A stretch of 64,000 nt of DNA from Glandiceps talaboti (lineage: Eukaryota; Hemichordata; Enteropneusta; Spengelidae), in the NCBI RefSeq assembly GCF_964340395.1, contig NC_135558.1:1667501-1731500 (forward strand), written 5' to 3'. Position 1 is the first letter of the stretch. Each line of letters opens with the position of its first letter. Under the pieces are notes generated by a model. That model saw nothing but the letters and a program-made list of their open reading frames with translations. It was not told the DNA's origin and made no database searches. This document shows positions 1 to 13,200 of the stretch, one piece after another. The position numbers and the translations under genes were made by a program.

Positions 1-894
1 CAATACTACTTGTACTTCAAGAAAGGAAAATAGTGCAAGTGGAAGGAAAATATATTCACATACTTTAAAAATATTATGCAAGGGTTATAACAAATGTTCA
101 TTTTTGGCATAAGCCCAGCTGACTCAGTGACTGTAGCTACATTGTATTCAAATAACCAATATACTAGTATGAACATAATAGTGGCAAAACCAATTCTTTT
201 GTTAACAACTGATTCCATCAATGAATTGATTGCCATTACTCCCAAAAATGTTCATATATGGGCAAAAGTTACTCAAAAATGTTCACATATGGGGAAAAGT
301 AAAATTTATTTTTTTTCAAATACACAGGTATAACAGCAAAGTAAATCTACACAACAGGCAATAAAATACCTGTCAAAGAGTTATGTTGATTAATAAACAA
401 ACATATTTGTATAAAATACATAATCTACACATAATCAGAGAGGTGGGTGGATGGGGACAATTTGTACCTTCAGAATAGATTAACAGATAGTGATTTTATG
501 CAAACTGGTCCTATTACTATCTCACACCACTGTACTACCTACAGTGATTGGATATCATTTACTACATCAACAGGTCAACAAGAAATAATTGACAGGTGTT
601 AAACTAACTAGTATTGGAATTTGTAGCAGAATGGTGTCAGTGTGATCAAAGGAAATGATGTGTCAATCAAGAAAATCTTGAAACCTGGACAAGTGTATAA
701 TTAACATTGTATAAGTGTCAAGTTGTCAACATATACATTAGATTTGCAACAGTGTTGTGTTGAGATTCATAATAGTAGTGCTTATGTTAGCATAAACGTT
801 ATCGAGTGACATAAACTGACATGTAAAGTGCGTATCATCACTAGTTTATTTAGACCATGGAGGTCTACCTATACTATAGTATACTAATACTTAC
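1..894 (-). other. Part of SARDH intron 1
   Basis: This stretch follows the SARDH exon 1 donor. No open frame in it resembles the next SARDH segment (LLWQLRP-type), so exon 2 is outside the window. Short AT-rich ORFs here show no family similarity. Nothing else is recognised. Confidence 0.6.
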
Positions 895-1222
895 CAGCAG
901 TGTGCCACGTTGTCCCAGATGTGAGCTGATTTCTTTCCAATAAGACGGCATTTTTGACACCCAGTTTGGTTAGATGATACAGCGTGCTACACCCAACACT
1001 ACCTCCTCCGATAACGACAACATCAGCCCATTCAGGGATGGAGGAGGGGGCATCTGTGTCTGATGCTTGCAAAGTTGTCTCATACGGTACTCCACTTGAC
1101 GTGTCCTTTCCACCGTCCGAGGTGTATTTACGAGCAGCAACAGTCGATGGCCACACTCTCCCTAGAATTAGTTTAGTTATGTGTCGGTTACCGAACGACT
1201 GTAGCCTCAAAAGAGAAGACAT
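895..1222 (-). CDS. SARDH: Sarcosine dehydrogenase, mitochondrial, first coding exon (partial gene)
   Basis: Sarcosine dehydrogenase oxidatively demethylates sarcosine to glycine in the mitochondrial matrix, using covalent FAD and passing the one-carbon unit to folate. The exon encodes 109 residues plus one base. Residues 1-35 are basic, Ser/Leu-rich and poor in acidic residues, as expected of a mitochondrial presequence. Residues 68-84 ([17 protein letters not shown]) form the FAD-binding Rossmann GxGxxG loop. [10 protein letters not shown] at the exon end contains His107, which aligns with the histidine that binds FAD covalently in the family. The match to SARDH ([16 protein letters not shown]) is closer than to dimethylglycine dehydrogenase. 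I chose the ATG at 1222; the reading frame extends two codons upstream without another ATG. The donor (GTAAGT on the minus strand) follows 895 in phase 1, in the conserved Gly codon. All later exons lie left of the window. Confidence 0.93.
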
Positions 1223-1770
1223 TGCCACTCTCGTCTCAGACCAGTTGTTTGCGCTCTCGTTTAGTAAGCAAGTTAAATATCGATTGATATGCTGTGGGAA
1301 GTTCCCGTTCGTCAGCGAGTTTTCACCGCGGCCCTAGGGTCATCCGTGTCGTTGCAAGGGTCTATCAGCTGACTCTACTTGCTAACAACTTTCACAAGCT
1401 TAGGTTCTGGAGTTCTGCTCACATTGACCCAACAAGATAGAAGGATGAACTCAATTTGGCTGGCTGGGCAGGCAGTCCTATCCCAGCACGCTCTGCAATG
1501 CCACTACGACGGCGTCAATCACAATGGCAAAGCCACGTGACGTTACCTGACCTTGAATACACGTACACGTGTTGATGCCTGTCATAACACCACAGACAAG
1601 TATCTCTACCTCAGACCCTGCTCAGACCACTAACTACTAGTACTAATAATATTACAAGAATTACTGGATATTTTCCTACATCATACATGTACAATTGTGG
1701 CCATTTCGTATATAGGAAAACTTATTTCTTGTTGATGCCGGGGTTGATGCCTGGAAGTATTTCTTGTTGA
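1223..1770 (-). promoter_or_regulatory. SARDH 5' UTR and proximal promoter region (inferred)
   Basis: This sequence lies immediately upstream of the SARDH start codon and is richer in G+C and CpG than its surroundings, most clearly at 1080-1380. No TATA box or transcription start can be fixed from sequence. It is the SARDH side of the interval shared with SMG7. Confidence 0.35.
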
Positions 1771-1776
1771 TGCCTG

Positions 1777-2038
<262 letters not shown>

Positions 2039-2183
2039 TCGTAAACATAACTAACTAAACCTGAGTGGCCTAGTGGTGAGTTTGGAATATACGATTTTAA
2101 CGTAGAATATAAAATCAGAGTTACAAGATCTGAATACGTCTTAGCAATAGATGGATATCATGGATCTCAATAATAGATCCATG

Positions 2184-2210
2184 GACAGACAGACAGACAG
2201 ACAGACAGGC

Positions 2211-2289
<79 letters not shown>
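2184..2289. repeat. Microsatellite (GACA)n
   Basis: About 26 tandem GACA units with one GGCA interruption. The reverse-strand ORF reading Cys-Leu-Ser-Val repeats is an artefact of it. Confidence 0.97.
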
Positions 2290-3780
2290 ATTAACTCTTG
2301 ACTCACGAACAGTGTGTGAATACGAAGGAATATACGAAGGAAATTAATGTAAATAAAATATTAGTAAATCTAGCCGTATTCTGACATCAGGATTGTATTG
2401 TAAGACTGTACGACAGGAAATAAAACTGACGATTTTAAAAAAGGAAATGCTTAAAATGCAAAATGTCAAAGCAAGTATTGAATGGCAATACAAACCAGGA
2501 TAAAGTTTGCATAGGTATAGCTGCAATAATTGTCTACGTTTCTACTAGTATAGCTATTTGGGTGGCGTTACATGTCAATTCAAAGGAACAACATGAATAG
2601 ACGTGTTCTCCGCTGTTACATTTGATTACGTTATTTCATCGAAATTCTAAAATAAAACAAGATCAAGGACAATGTAGTATAAAATAAAGATGATAAATTC
2701 AGTATCTGAAGAATATCTTTTATAATATTTCAAAGGAACAATATGAATATATGCATATTTAGTTTAGTTATTCATCGTGAAGGCACTCTTACATTCGATT
2801 ACGCAACGAACTTCCTCTTGGTCAGTCATGAATAAAGGTTGAAAGTAACAGCAGAGACAGATTCTAATGTACCACCCAACCCCAACCCACCAGAAAATAG
2901 TATCTTAAATCAAATTTTATTGCATTGTTAGCTGTCATTCCACGTGTTTTAGTACTCAAAGAAAATCTGACATTCAAATCCTCAACGTAAACGTCTCATA
3001 CACAAATAACCTTTATTGCTGGGAATAAGTAGTCACATGCCAACTTGATGACTAAGTCTATCTCATTTTGACACCATTGCAAAGTGGGAAATTAATAAGC
3101 ACTCATGAAATGCCTTGTTTGTTTTATTGAATTTGCCATATCAATGGAAGTTGACTATAATCACGGATTCGTGGGTTTTCAATGCCTAACCAATGGTGAA
3201 GAATATGGTCTTGGGGCCAAATTTTATTTTAGCCCCCTCAGAATAATTTTGAAGATAAAAATTGCCAACATGTATTTTTTTATATGTGGTCCTATAATGA
3301 ATGTTTTGTAACCATATATGTTTCATAAAATTAACATGCATTTCACACGAAAACCCATATGCCCCTGCACTAATAGATTTGCCAGCAGTTGCTACATGTA
3401 TTAACTTATTCCATATTTATACTTACTTCAGAATTGAACCAGTGCACAAAGTTGTTGAATCATGGACACTCATAAAATCACAAATAAAGACTATTATAAG
3501 TTAAATTGGCTGACAGGATGTCTACTTACAACTGAGGGGTGACAGAATAGACTACTGGTCTGGCTACACTTTTTCTTGGATTTTTAGCCCATCACTGACA
3601 TAAATAAATTAGCAAATAAATGAACAAGTAAATATATATATATATTACTTAGTTATCACAGGTTTGGAAAAAATAGTGCAAAATTGCACCATGAGGAAAC
3701 CCTTTTCCATGTGAACATATTCAAATTTTAGGATTAATTTGCAGTGGTTGGTCACACAATCATTTATTATTAATTTAAAC
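2290..3780. other. Intergenic, no recognised feature
   Basis: AT-rich unique-looking sequence between the microsatellites and the acidic ORF. I see no conserved coding segment, RNA gene or repeat with definable ends. Confidence 0.5.
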
Positions 3781-3822
3781 ACTTCATAAATTACACATTT
3801 TAGAAACATTTTTAATTGCAGT

Positions 3823-4110
3823 GCAAATGGAAAACACCTTGGAACACAAGAATTTAGGTCAAGAAAAGTGACTGCAAATGAACTTCAAACTACAACTACA
3901 GACATCAGTGATACAAATAGTAGTGACTCTGAAAGTGAAAATGCTATAATAGGTGTTATAGACAGTGATTATTGTTTTTCTGATAACTCTGAAACTTCAA
4001 GCACGGCTGATATCTCAGACAGTGATTGTGATGAAACAAGTCCTACACAATTTCATGGGAAAGTTACCTTGAGAAGTGGCAGAGTCGCCGGTCAATTTTT
4101 GTTTCACTGA
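3823..4110 (+). other. Acidic Ser/Asp-rich open frame, possible exon or transposase remnant
   Basis: An open plus-strand frame starts just after a plausible acceptor (TTTTTAATTGCAG). It encodes about 95 residues rich in Ser, Asp, Glu and Thr (for example DISDTNSSDSESE), then a basic patch KVTLRSGRVAG, and stops at 4110. It has no ATG near its beginning and no recognised domain. Acidic Ser-rich N-termini followed by basic motifs occur in some DNA-transposon proteins, but that is only an analogy. It could be a chance ORF, a decayed mobile-element exon or an exon of an unrecognised gene. Confidence 0.25.
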
Positions 4111-4281
4111 ATACAAATATTGTGATTTAATAGGTTTGTGCACTGTTTTATCATCAATCCATGTTAAATGCTACTTCTATAGGACATTGTGCACAGTCAA
4201 GTGTTGGGTTTTGCCTATATTTTATTTCATATATATATCTGGCACTTGTCCATCCTGACATTCAGGTTTAGGTTTTTTTGT

Positions 4282-4391
4282 GCCCCCCCCCCCCCTAACA
4301 AATAGTGAAATTTTTGTTTAGCCCCCCCCCCTAATTTTTCTGGAGAAAAATTGGTGGCCCCCCCCCCCTGAAAATCCTCCGCCCCCCCCCT
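4282..4391. repeat. Four closely spaced poly-C tracts (poly-G on minus)
   Basis: Four runs of roughly 10-14 C lie within about 110 bp, separated by T/A-rich spacers of 16-35 bp. The minus strand could fold into G-quadruplexes. The repeated layout suggests an internal tandem origin. Confidence 0.85.
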
Positions 4392-4559
4392 GGAAGTTAA
4401 AACTGTACACTCCCTAAATGAGCCTGAGCACCCTGTGGTACTAGTACTAGGTACGATGCGACGTGTCGTGACACATCGGCCAACCCTCTCACAGGAGGCC
4501 GGTGAGGGCGGAATGACACGACGTATACGTATATTCTCTACAGTGTGCAATGCCCCCAC

Positions 4560-5030
4560 CCCGTAAAGGAATCACTATTATGCAAATAACTCATTAAACT
4601 AAAAAAGTATGGTAACAGGCTTTTTTGGACAATCGTGCTTTCTTAGGTTAATGTATGTGCCAAATTATACGGAATTTGAAGAGTGCATGATACTGCTTAA
4701 TTACTGAATATCGTTCATTATTCAAAATACTCATTAAAGGTAAATGTTGTAGCAACAAACTTCATAGGACAGGTGCGTATTATTATGGTTGATATATGTA
4801 CCATATTATACAAAATTTGAAACTTGCATTTTTAAGATACAGCCTAGTTACCTAAAATCATTAATTATGCAAATATTTCATGATAGCTGTAAGCTATATC
4901 AACAAATTTTATAGGACATATCCGCTTTGTTATGGTTAACGTATGTACTAAATGATAATGAAATTCAAGTGTGTATTCTTGTGATATATCGAAAATCATT
5001 AATCATGCAAATTAGTTATTAACACTGTAC
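4560..5030. repeat. Diverged ~143-bp tandem repeat, about three copies
   Basis: The same order of blocks recurs: ATTATGCAAAT, an AACAAACTT-like block, a TAGGACA-like block, TTATGGTTAA, TATGTACC and AAATTTGAA. The GGAC landmark falls near 4627, 4767 and 4913, giving periods of 140 and 146 bp. Copies are strongly diverged, so the array is old. Its protein-level function, if any, is unknown. Confidence 0.65.
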
Positions 5031-5364
5031 ATGCATGATATTATTATTATTTTTATTTATTGCAGAGTTACTACCCATTTGTATTTATTTCTTGTATATT
5101 TTATTTTTTTAAGGTCACTCATTGAACCATGTCTGTGGCATTCACCACATATATTATCCTTATAATTATTTCTTTCTTTGCATATTTTTTGTGTCTGGTG
5201 AAATAAACACTTCATTAAATTAAGAACTCTATATCTATTCAAATCTTTGTTTTTTAATAATAAAGAATTTGTTTCTAAAATACCATGGATTTAGGAATTT
5301 GAAAAATAAGGAATTAAATTTGCATTTTCTAAAAAGTTGTTATTGTTTGCCTGCTGCCACAGTG

Positions 5365-5465
<101 letters not shown>

Positions 5466-5653
5466 TGATATAATACATCGTCAAGAGAACTAAAAATCGG
5501 TCTGTCTATCACTTTCATTTGATAAATCACTCGTGTAAATGATAGGAGATATTCAAACGTTAATAGTATAACACTGGCATGTGTGGTCACAGGGCACTCA
5601 GGCTCAGTTAGTTATGTTTACGAAAACAAAGCAAAACAATGAATAAACAAACA

Positions 5654-5690
5654 AAATAAATAAATAAATAAATAATAAACCAGCAAACAA

Positions 5691-5733
<43 letters not shown>

Positions 5734-5735
5734 AT
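5654..5735. repeat. Microsatellite (AAAT)n
   Basis: AAAT units with one interruption near 5675-5690. Confidence 0.95.
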
Positions 5736-5954
5736 ACTGACAAGCATCAACAAGAGAGTAAGTACAAATCATAAGCAACGCCAAGAATTACTATATGTTT
5801 TCCTATATGCGAAATGGTCACAAGTGTACATACTATTATCTTACATTCTATGGCGTATATAGGCCTGAATTATTTCTGAATGTTAAACAATTATATAGAC
5901 TTCAGCTACAAGCTGCCATAATGCTTCGTTTGGTGGTTAATTTTGTTTATTTAT

Positions 5955-6048
5955 TTGTTTGTTTGTTTGTTTGTTTGGTTGGTTGGTTGGTTGGTTGGTT
6001 GGTTGGTTGGTTGGTTGGTTGGTTGGTCGGTTGGTTGGTTGGTTGGTT
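5955..6048. repeat. Compound microsatellite (TTTG)n-(TTGG)n
   Basis: About six TTTG units change to about eighteen TTGG units, one of them TCGG. The ORF with repeated Val-Gly-Trp-Leu through it is an artefact. Confidence 0.96.
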
Positions 6049-6458
6049 TTCTTTAAAAGTCAATACATATATGTACGCCTACTGGACTAGCTAACGCGAC
6101 CATCATTACAATGCTAATTCAATTCAATCTTTATTACGCTACACACACTACCAGAGAGTATGGTATGGTACAAATTTTGAAAAACAAAATGAAATATGAA
6201 AAGTTCACAACTTGCTGCATGGAGTGGAGAGCCAGCTCATATCAGTGGTTTTTTTTTAAAAAGATAAAGCAAATCAAGATAATTGTGTTTCATTATCATT
6301 TTTAAGATTGTTTTCTTCTTGTCATATAGTGAAAAAAAGTAGAATTATTAAAAAATTACAATTCAGGAACAAAATAGTTCTTTCAGATTTGTGCACCTTA
6401 CTTGAATATGATAAATTAAAAACTGAGCTAGACCATAACAATTACTTGTGAAAAAAAG

Positions 6459-6528
6459 TTCAACTTGGTTGCATAACTACTATATTAATATGCTATATTA
6501 ATATAGTAGTTATGTAACCTACTTGAAT
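6459..6528. repeat. 70-bp near-perfect palindrome (hairpin element)
   Basis: Two ~32-base arms, the left starting TTCAACTTGGTTGCATAACT and the right ending CCTACTTGAA, are inverted copies around a centre of about 3 bases (near 6491-6493). Only a few mismatches separate the arms. It resembles the fold-back of a very small MITE, but no target duplication is obvious. Confidence 0.8.
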
Positions 6529-6935
6529 TTTACTATAGTAGGGTACAGAATATATATATATTATAAATAAATAGCATGTAATGTTGGAAACTGTTGACCT
6601 TTGACCTGTAGCTTTGTATTGTGTGGCATGTGGCACATGTGGTAGAGCTACGATTTAGGGAAACAATTCTAAATGATATTGCCCTTATTATTGCTGATTA
6701 ATTTTATTAGCTAATTTATTGTTTGTAACTATTTTCTTGAAATGAAAAATATAATGCAATCATTGTTTACAATTTACATGTACACGTTATATTTGTAACA
6801 TGTTTGTTAATAGATGTAATTATAGCAATATGCAACCCACATCTATTGTGATGGTAACATATGGTTTTCAAGGTGTCTGTACGCTTACGCACTTGTTACG
6901 TGTGATCATATTACAACTGGGTCAGCAAGGGGTCA

Positions 6936-6962
6936 CGTACGTACGTACGTACGTACGTACAT
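6936..6962. repeat. Self-complementary (ACGT)n microsatellite
   Basis: About six ACGT/GTAC units, each its own reverse complement, followed by a few ACAT units. The run is CpG-rich in AT-rich surroundings. Confidence 0.9.
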
Positions 6963-7167
6963 ACATACCGAAGGCATCTCTGAATTTATTTAGAAATTGA
7001 TGAAATAAGAAAATATCTGATTCTGTTCGAGAATATAACTAATGGATCAGTACTTATCAAGAACATTTGGTTCAGATAAAAAATAGACGGCACGCATTTA
7101 CTAAATGAGAACCATCGACTTTTCCGAGACTTTAACGAAGGTTTCCGAATTATGCAAACGAGTAGTA

Positions 7168-7197
7168 ATGGCGGTTATGTTAACGAGAAATATGTAG
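7168..7197 (+). promoter_or_regulatory. Short upstream ORF just before the SMG7 start codon
   Basis: A nine-codon ORF (MAVMLTRNM, stop TAG) begins at an ATG with G at -3 and G at +4. It ends two bases before the A of the SMG7 ATG at 7200. If transcription starts upstream of 7168, ribosomes would have to leak past it or reinitiate. The transcription start is not known. An in-frame upstream ATG at 7152 would instead extend SMG7 by 16 residues. Confidence 0.5.
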
Positions 7198-7199
7198 TG

Positions 7200-7225
7200 A
7201 TGAGTACTTGTGCTCGACTTTTCAG
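7200..7225 (+). CDS. SMG7: SMG7 coding exon 1
   Basis: A 26-nt coding part (MSTCARLF plus two bases) followed by donor GTAAAG. It ends in phase 2. Confidence 0.85.
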
Positions 7226-10200
7226 GTAAAGTTGAAGTTTTTTGCACTAATTAGTTATCAGATCTCATGCAACACTAAAAGGGAATATTCATGCATTTGT
7301 TCGATCGCATATTTGATTATCTAAGAGCCAATTTCTGCAAAATAACAAACTGTTACACCAAGTGAGACACGAAACCATGTATCGTTATCGTCTGCAAGTT
7401 GTTTACAAAATTTAAAATTCGCATACCTAGATACATTGGATTGTAGAACTAAAAAGAGGCAAGTTGTTGCATTTATGACACCACAAGGAATTCAGAAAAC
7501 TCTGTAGATGTCTGATTTTTTCCATCGATGCTCAAATTCCCGACGTCTTTGTTTCAGACAAGCCGAGGCTTTCAAAGCGGAAGTTACGGGTGAGTCACTT
7601 CTTCAGTATGGGATTCCTTCGTATATTAGAGTTGTTGACCTCAGAATCACACAGTAGAAATGTTACTGAATCCATAAAATAACCTAGGTCTAGAGTGGAG
7701 GCGTACATTTATTTTCTTTCGTTTTGATAGTGAAGTCTTCATGTCAAACACAATCTTGTACCAACGTAATGTAAATGTGTGGAAGGTCAAGGCTAATATT
7801 ATTGTTATTCCAAAGAAACAAGTCTACTGTCTTGAAGGCAAAGTAGTTGTCTCTCTGTTCGCAGTTCTCATTACTTAAAGTGAGGATGTATTATTCCTTT
7901 CCTAAACCATATGTACGTCACCACTCTATTTCGAGATATGCAAACAGACAATATAAACTTGCTGCAGATGTAGCCAATCAACCTGTACATAGAGGGAAAG
8001 GATGGTTGAGAAAATAATGGCTCATTTATAGATATAGATGTGTGGACTGACCACAGACTATGATCAGTTCTACCAATTTAAAGTGTTAATTGTTTTGACT
8101 TTAAGATTGCATCCAGTGACAGCAGTGACAATCATACAATGATACTAAGATCTCATTACAAGGTAGCCATTCTTTCAAAATAGCTAGTAACACGTTACTA
8201 GGGTAGCCTGAAAGATTCATCTTTGGTTGCAGTCCACCCATTGCTGTAGCTTACATGGTGTAAAGGGCAGCAATGTGGAGCACAAACAATAAACCTTCCA
8301 GTATAAACTAAGGTCTGGAACTGCTACATCCAAAGCAGATACAGTTCACCAGCTTTACTCAAGCATTTTTCATCACTACTAGATGTTGTGTTGCCAGGAT
8401 TGAATATCATGTAACTGTGAGCACCAAGTTTACCAGTGTATCACTTTTCATTTGTAAATCTCCTTTGACAGATGGTACCGGGGATACCTGGACCACGAGG
8501 CAGAAATTGCAAAATGTGTATCAACAGTTGTTGATAGCAGATTTAGAATATGCTCTGGATAAAAAGGTGGAACAAGATCTGTGGAATTATGCCTTCAAGA
8601 ATCAGATTAATTCACTACAGATAAAAGTAAAAGACAAGTCTGTAAGTAATAGTTTGGAAACTGAATATTTTTAATTCTTTTCAAACATTTGCTTTATTTA
8701 GAAAGACATATTACAAAGACAAGGGATCTCTGACATCGGCCCTACATCATCAAGGAAATCTTCCTTTCAATCTCCATCACTTCAAGTCTCTAACATCCTT
8801 CCGTCGTTCTCTCAAGACCTGTCTCTTTAAACATAAAGTCTCAACCTTCTCTATTTTCCCTGTATCCAGTGTTTGGGAATCTATTTTTCTGCTTATTATA
8901 AAGTAAATTTATCCCTTTACTTCTGTGCTTCAAGTTCTGCCAGAAATTAGGTGTATTATAAATCTCCTTGATAATTATTATATGGAAGGATGGAACATTT
9001 CAAGTATCAGAAAAAACTGTAATCTTGAACTAGATTGTAACTGTTAATCACAAGGGATTACAATGATTCCATGTTTTAGAGTTCAATGGTTGCCTGATAC
9101 ACATGTCTGGCTGGAGTGCTATTGGTTTGTTTGTTCACAAAAACAACATGTGTCACATTATGATCACTATGTAAATTCTTACCCATCCTACCACCACATT
9201 GAGTTTGGGTTATTTACATGACATCAGGGTTCTCTTGGGAAAATGTCTTTCAAAATATCATGTAAATATCTGCCTATAAACAAAGTTATATTTAAAGTGT
9301 TAGTTACTGGCAAGGTTTTCATAGCATAATGCTGTGGGACCCTGAGGCAAGACATTGAAGTGGGTGACTGCTGCACTTTCTAGTCAATGCTATGACCAAC
9401 AGATACAGCACCCTCCAACAATTTATTTATTAGTTACCTCTCCTCATTTTACCACAAGAGGGTGCTATTTACAAGCAGGGTCTATTGAGTTTGTTGATAC
9501 TCATATGTCTGGAATCAATAATCAGTTAACATCTGTCAACCTATTCTTATCAGAGAAACAAAAAATATATGCATCATTGATGTTTTACTTGTACATATTT
9601 CGTTTCGATGAATTTCAAGAGTACATATCAGATTGATGATAACTGAGTTTATTTCGACTCATCTAGGATATTAGGATAATGATATATAAATTCAACAACA
9701 AAGGAATAATCAAGATAAGTTTTATTTAGTATTATGTACAAAAGCTTAGTCTACTGTAAACTTAGAAATTTTCACTAAAGACTTGTTTTCACTGGAAAAC
9801 AAAAACACAAAAACAATTAGTGACCTAAATGTCTCTTTTGTACATAAACAGTGCACCAGGCATAGTAATTCATAAAAAAATAAATCTGTGAGAACTGGTT
9901 GAAGACTGTAAAATCACAAAATTTAAAGTGGCAAAAATATGTAGGTTTACAGTAATTCATAGCCACTTACGTGACTTTGTAATCCTTTGTGCATGCTTAG
10001 ATGCAGTGGACTGCATTGGGATTATTTTTAGTAGCAGTAATACTTTATTTTGAGTGATTTGAAAGAGAGCCATTTTGCAAGGTTCTGGGTAATCAAAACT
10101 AGGATATTTGTGTAGTAGTAGTTCCAAACTCAGTGTAAATAATTTACCTAGTATGTTTTGGCTAAATCACTCAACCTTGTTCATCTGTTATTGTATACAG

Positions 10201-13200
10201 TTCGTAGCAGGAGGAAACCTCATTTTTTAGTTGTAGATAACTTTTTGTTATGAACAATGTGACAGATTGTAGTACAGCATTATTAAAGTTATCTATGGAA
10301 TGATACAACCAGTGACAGGCAAGCATGTACAAGTGGTACTTGTTACAAATAGAGGACTACAGAGCCTTGAAGTTGTATTACATTCCATGGTTTGATACCA
10401 GGAGTTATATGGCCACTCAATGTGCACATGAAATGCCAAGGGAACTTGAAATTCATTTGCAAATGTAAGCAGTATGTAAAGAGGCCATAAAACTGTTCTA
10501 ATCAAACCATGGTATATAATACAAGTCACTGTAGTTCCAACATGCTATGCCAAGTGTTATTAATCCAATTAATTTATTTACATACTTTCCCAGTTAGTAG
10601 CAATTTTCACTTGCAAATACTTGCCTGTTGCTGGTAGTAGGTTTGAAATATCCTAATTTCTAGTCAGTCCTTGATGTCAACTAAACTATGATGAAAACTC
10701 AGAAATAGATTGTCAACGTTAATAAAGAGGATTTGCTTTTTAGGAAATGTTGAGTGAAACAACATAAACAGAGATGCATATTAATTTGCTGTATGTTGAA
10801 TATTGTGTATAATACAATATTAATGTCATTGTTGTACTTTTTCTTATAGAATCCAAAACGCCATGAAGTCCAAGCAAACTTGAGTGTATTTTTAGAGGCA
10901 GCTAGTGGATTCTACCTCCAGGTAATTTAAGCACCTCTTATGACACAAATTCTGAAATAAAGATAATGTTATGAATGTTACTTTAACTCATCACTTTCCC
11001 ACAAATCATATTGTCAATATAAGTGACACATTAATATTCATGAGAGGAATACCATAAACAATATACTTGTACCAGCAAATAAGGTTATTGACAGCTAGCT
11101 GAGTGATTAGCTTATTAGTGCTTACCAGTCTGGGATTGACAGCACTAACTGGGGTGGGATTGAAAAATCAACCAGTTGTGTACATGTAAGAATGGTGAAT
11201 TGACCCTACTGAATGCACATTTTCCTAGGGTACTTTGGGGTGAGTTTGACCCTACCAAACAACTCACATTTTCTTAGGGTACTTTGGGGTGAGTTTGACC
11301 CTACCAAACAACTCACATTTTCTTAGGGTACTTTGGGGTGAGTTTGACCCTACTGAACAACTCACATTTTCTTAGGGTACTTTGGGGTGAGTTTGACCCT
11401 ACTGAACAACTCACATTTTCTTAGGGTACTTTGGGGTGAGTTTGACCCTACTGAACAACTCACATTTTCTTAGGGTACTTTAGGGTGAGTTTGACCCTAC
11501 TGAACAACTCACATTTTCTTAGGGTACTTTGGGGTGAGTTTGACTCTACTGAACAACTCACATTTTCCTAGGGTACTTTGGGGTGAGTTTGACCCAACTG
11601 AACAACTCACATTTTCCTAGGGTACTTTAGTATCCTCCTGTTTTAACACTAGGGTGCACTGCTGCACAAGTGGCAATCATATTTCAATTTCCAAGTATGA
11701 ATATGGTCAATAAAATTATTATTATTAAAATATGCTTTTGAAAGACAGTGTCTGGATAGTTGACAACTCTCTCATTCTGTGAGATTTGTAACAAGATTTA
11801 AGTTATCAGTTGTTAAGGTAAAGGAAATAACAAATATCAAATAAAATAACTGAATTCATAGTTGTAAAAAAACAGTAGAAATAAAAAGTGGAACATAAGG
11901 TAAAATGCTGCAGTTCCTGTATTAGATTTATATCAGAATAGCATGCAGTATTAATGATGTACTTTGTTATTTAATGCAAACTCTTGTTCAACCATGCTGG
12001 ATGATCACATGTCCATAACCGATCCAAACCATGTTGTTAAACTGCTGTATGAAATAATACTGTTCACCGAGGTTCTCCAAAGCATAAAAGAGATAATGTG
12101 ATCTACCATACTTACCCCTCTGGATTCAATATTTACCAGGGGTTCTCAAACCATGTCTAAAACCTATTGTGTACACTGTCATGCCAAACTACTACTGTGG
12201 ACTCTTTTGTAAATATCCCACACGCCCACCCCCATGCCCATGCCCACCCCCTGCTACCTCCACATTACTCCTATCTCCCACGCCCACACCCACCCCCTGC
12301 TACCTCCACATTACTCCTATCTCCCACGCCCACACCCACCCCCTGCTACCTCCACATTACTCCTATCTCCCACGCCCATACCCACCCCCTGCTACCTCCA
12401 CATTACTCCTATCTCCCACGCCCACACCCACCCCCTGCTACCTCCACATTACTCCTATCTCCCACGCCCATACCCACCCCCTGCTACCTCCACATTACTC
12501 CTATCTCCCACGCCCACACCCACCCCCTGCTACCTCCACATTACTCCTATCTCCCACGCCCATACCCACCCCCTGCTACCTCCACATTACTCCTATCTCC
12601 CACGCCCACACCCACCCCCTGCTACCTCCACATTACTCCTATCTCCCACGCCCATACCCACCCCCTGCTACCTCCACATTACTCCTATCTCCCACGCCCA
12701 CACCCACCCCCTGCTACCTCCACATTACTCCTATCTCCCACGCCCACACCCACCCCCTGCTACCTCCACATTACTCCTATCCCCCACGCCCATACCCACC
12801 CCCTGCTACCTCCACATTACTCCTATCTCCCACGCCCATACCCACCCCCTGCTACCTCCACATTACTCCTATCTCCCACGCCCACACCCACCCCCTGCTA
12901 CCTCCACATTACTCCTATCCCCCACGCCCATACCCACCCCCTGCTACCTCCACATTACTCCTATCTCCCACGCCCATACCCACCCCCTGCTACCTCCACA
13001 TTACTCCTATCTCCCACGCCCATACCCACCCCCTGCTACCTCCACATTACTCCTATCTCCCACGCCCACACCCACCCCCTGCTACCTCCACATTACTCCT
13101 ATCTCCCACGCCCACACCCACCCCCTGCTACCTCCACATTACTCCTATCTCCCACGCCCACACCCACCCCCTGCTACCTCCACATTACTCCTATCTCCCA

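Noticed and set aside
984-1337. 117-residue plus-strand ORF opposite the SARDH exon
   Set aside because: It is antisense to a clear FAD-binding coding exon and has no similarity of its own.
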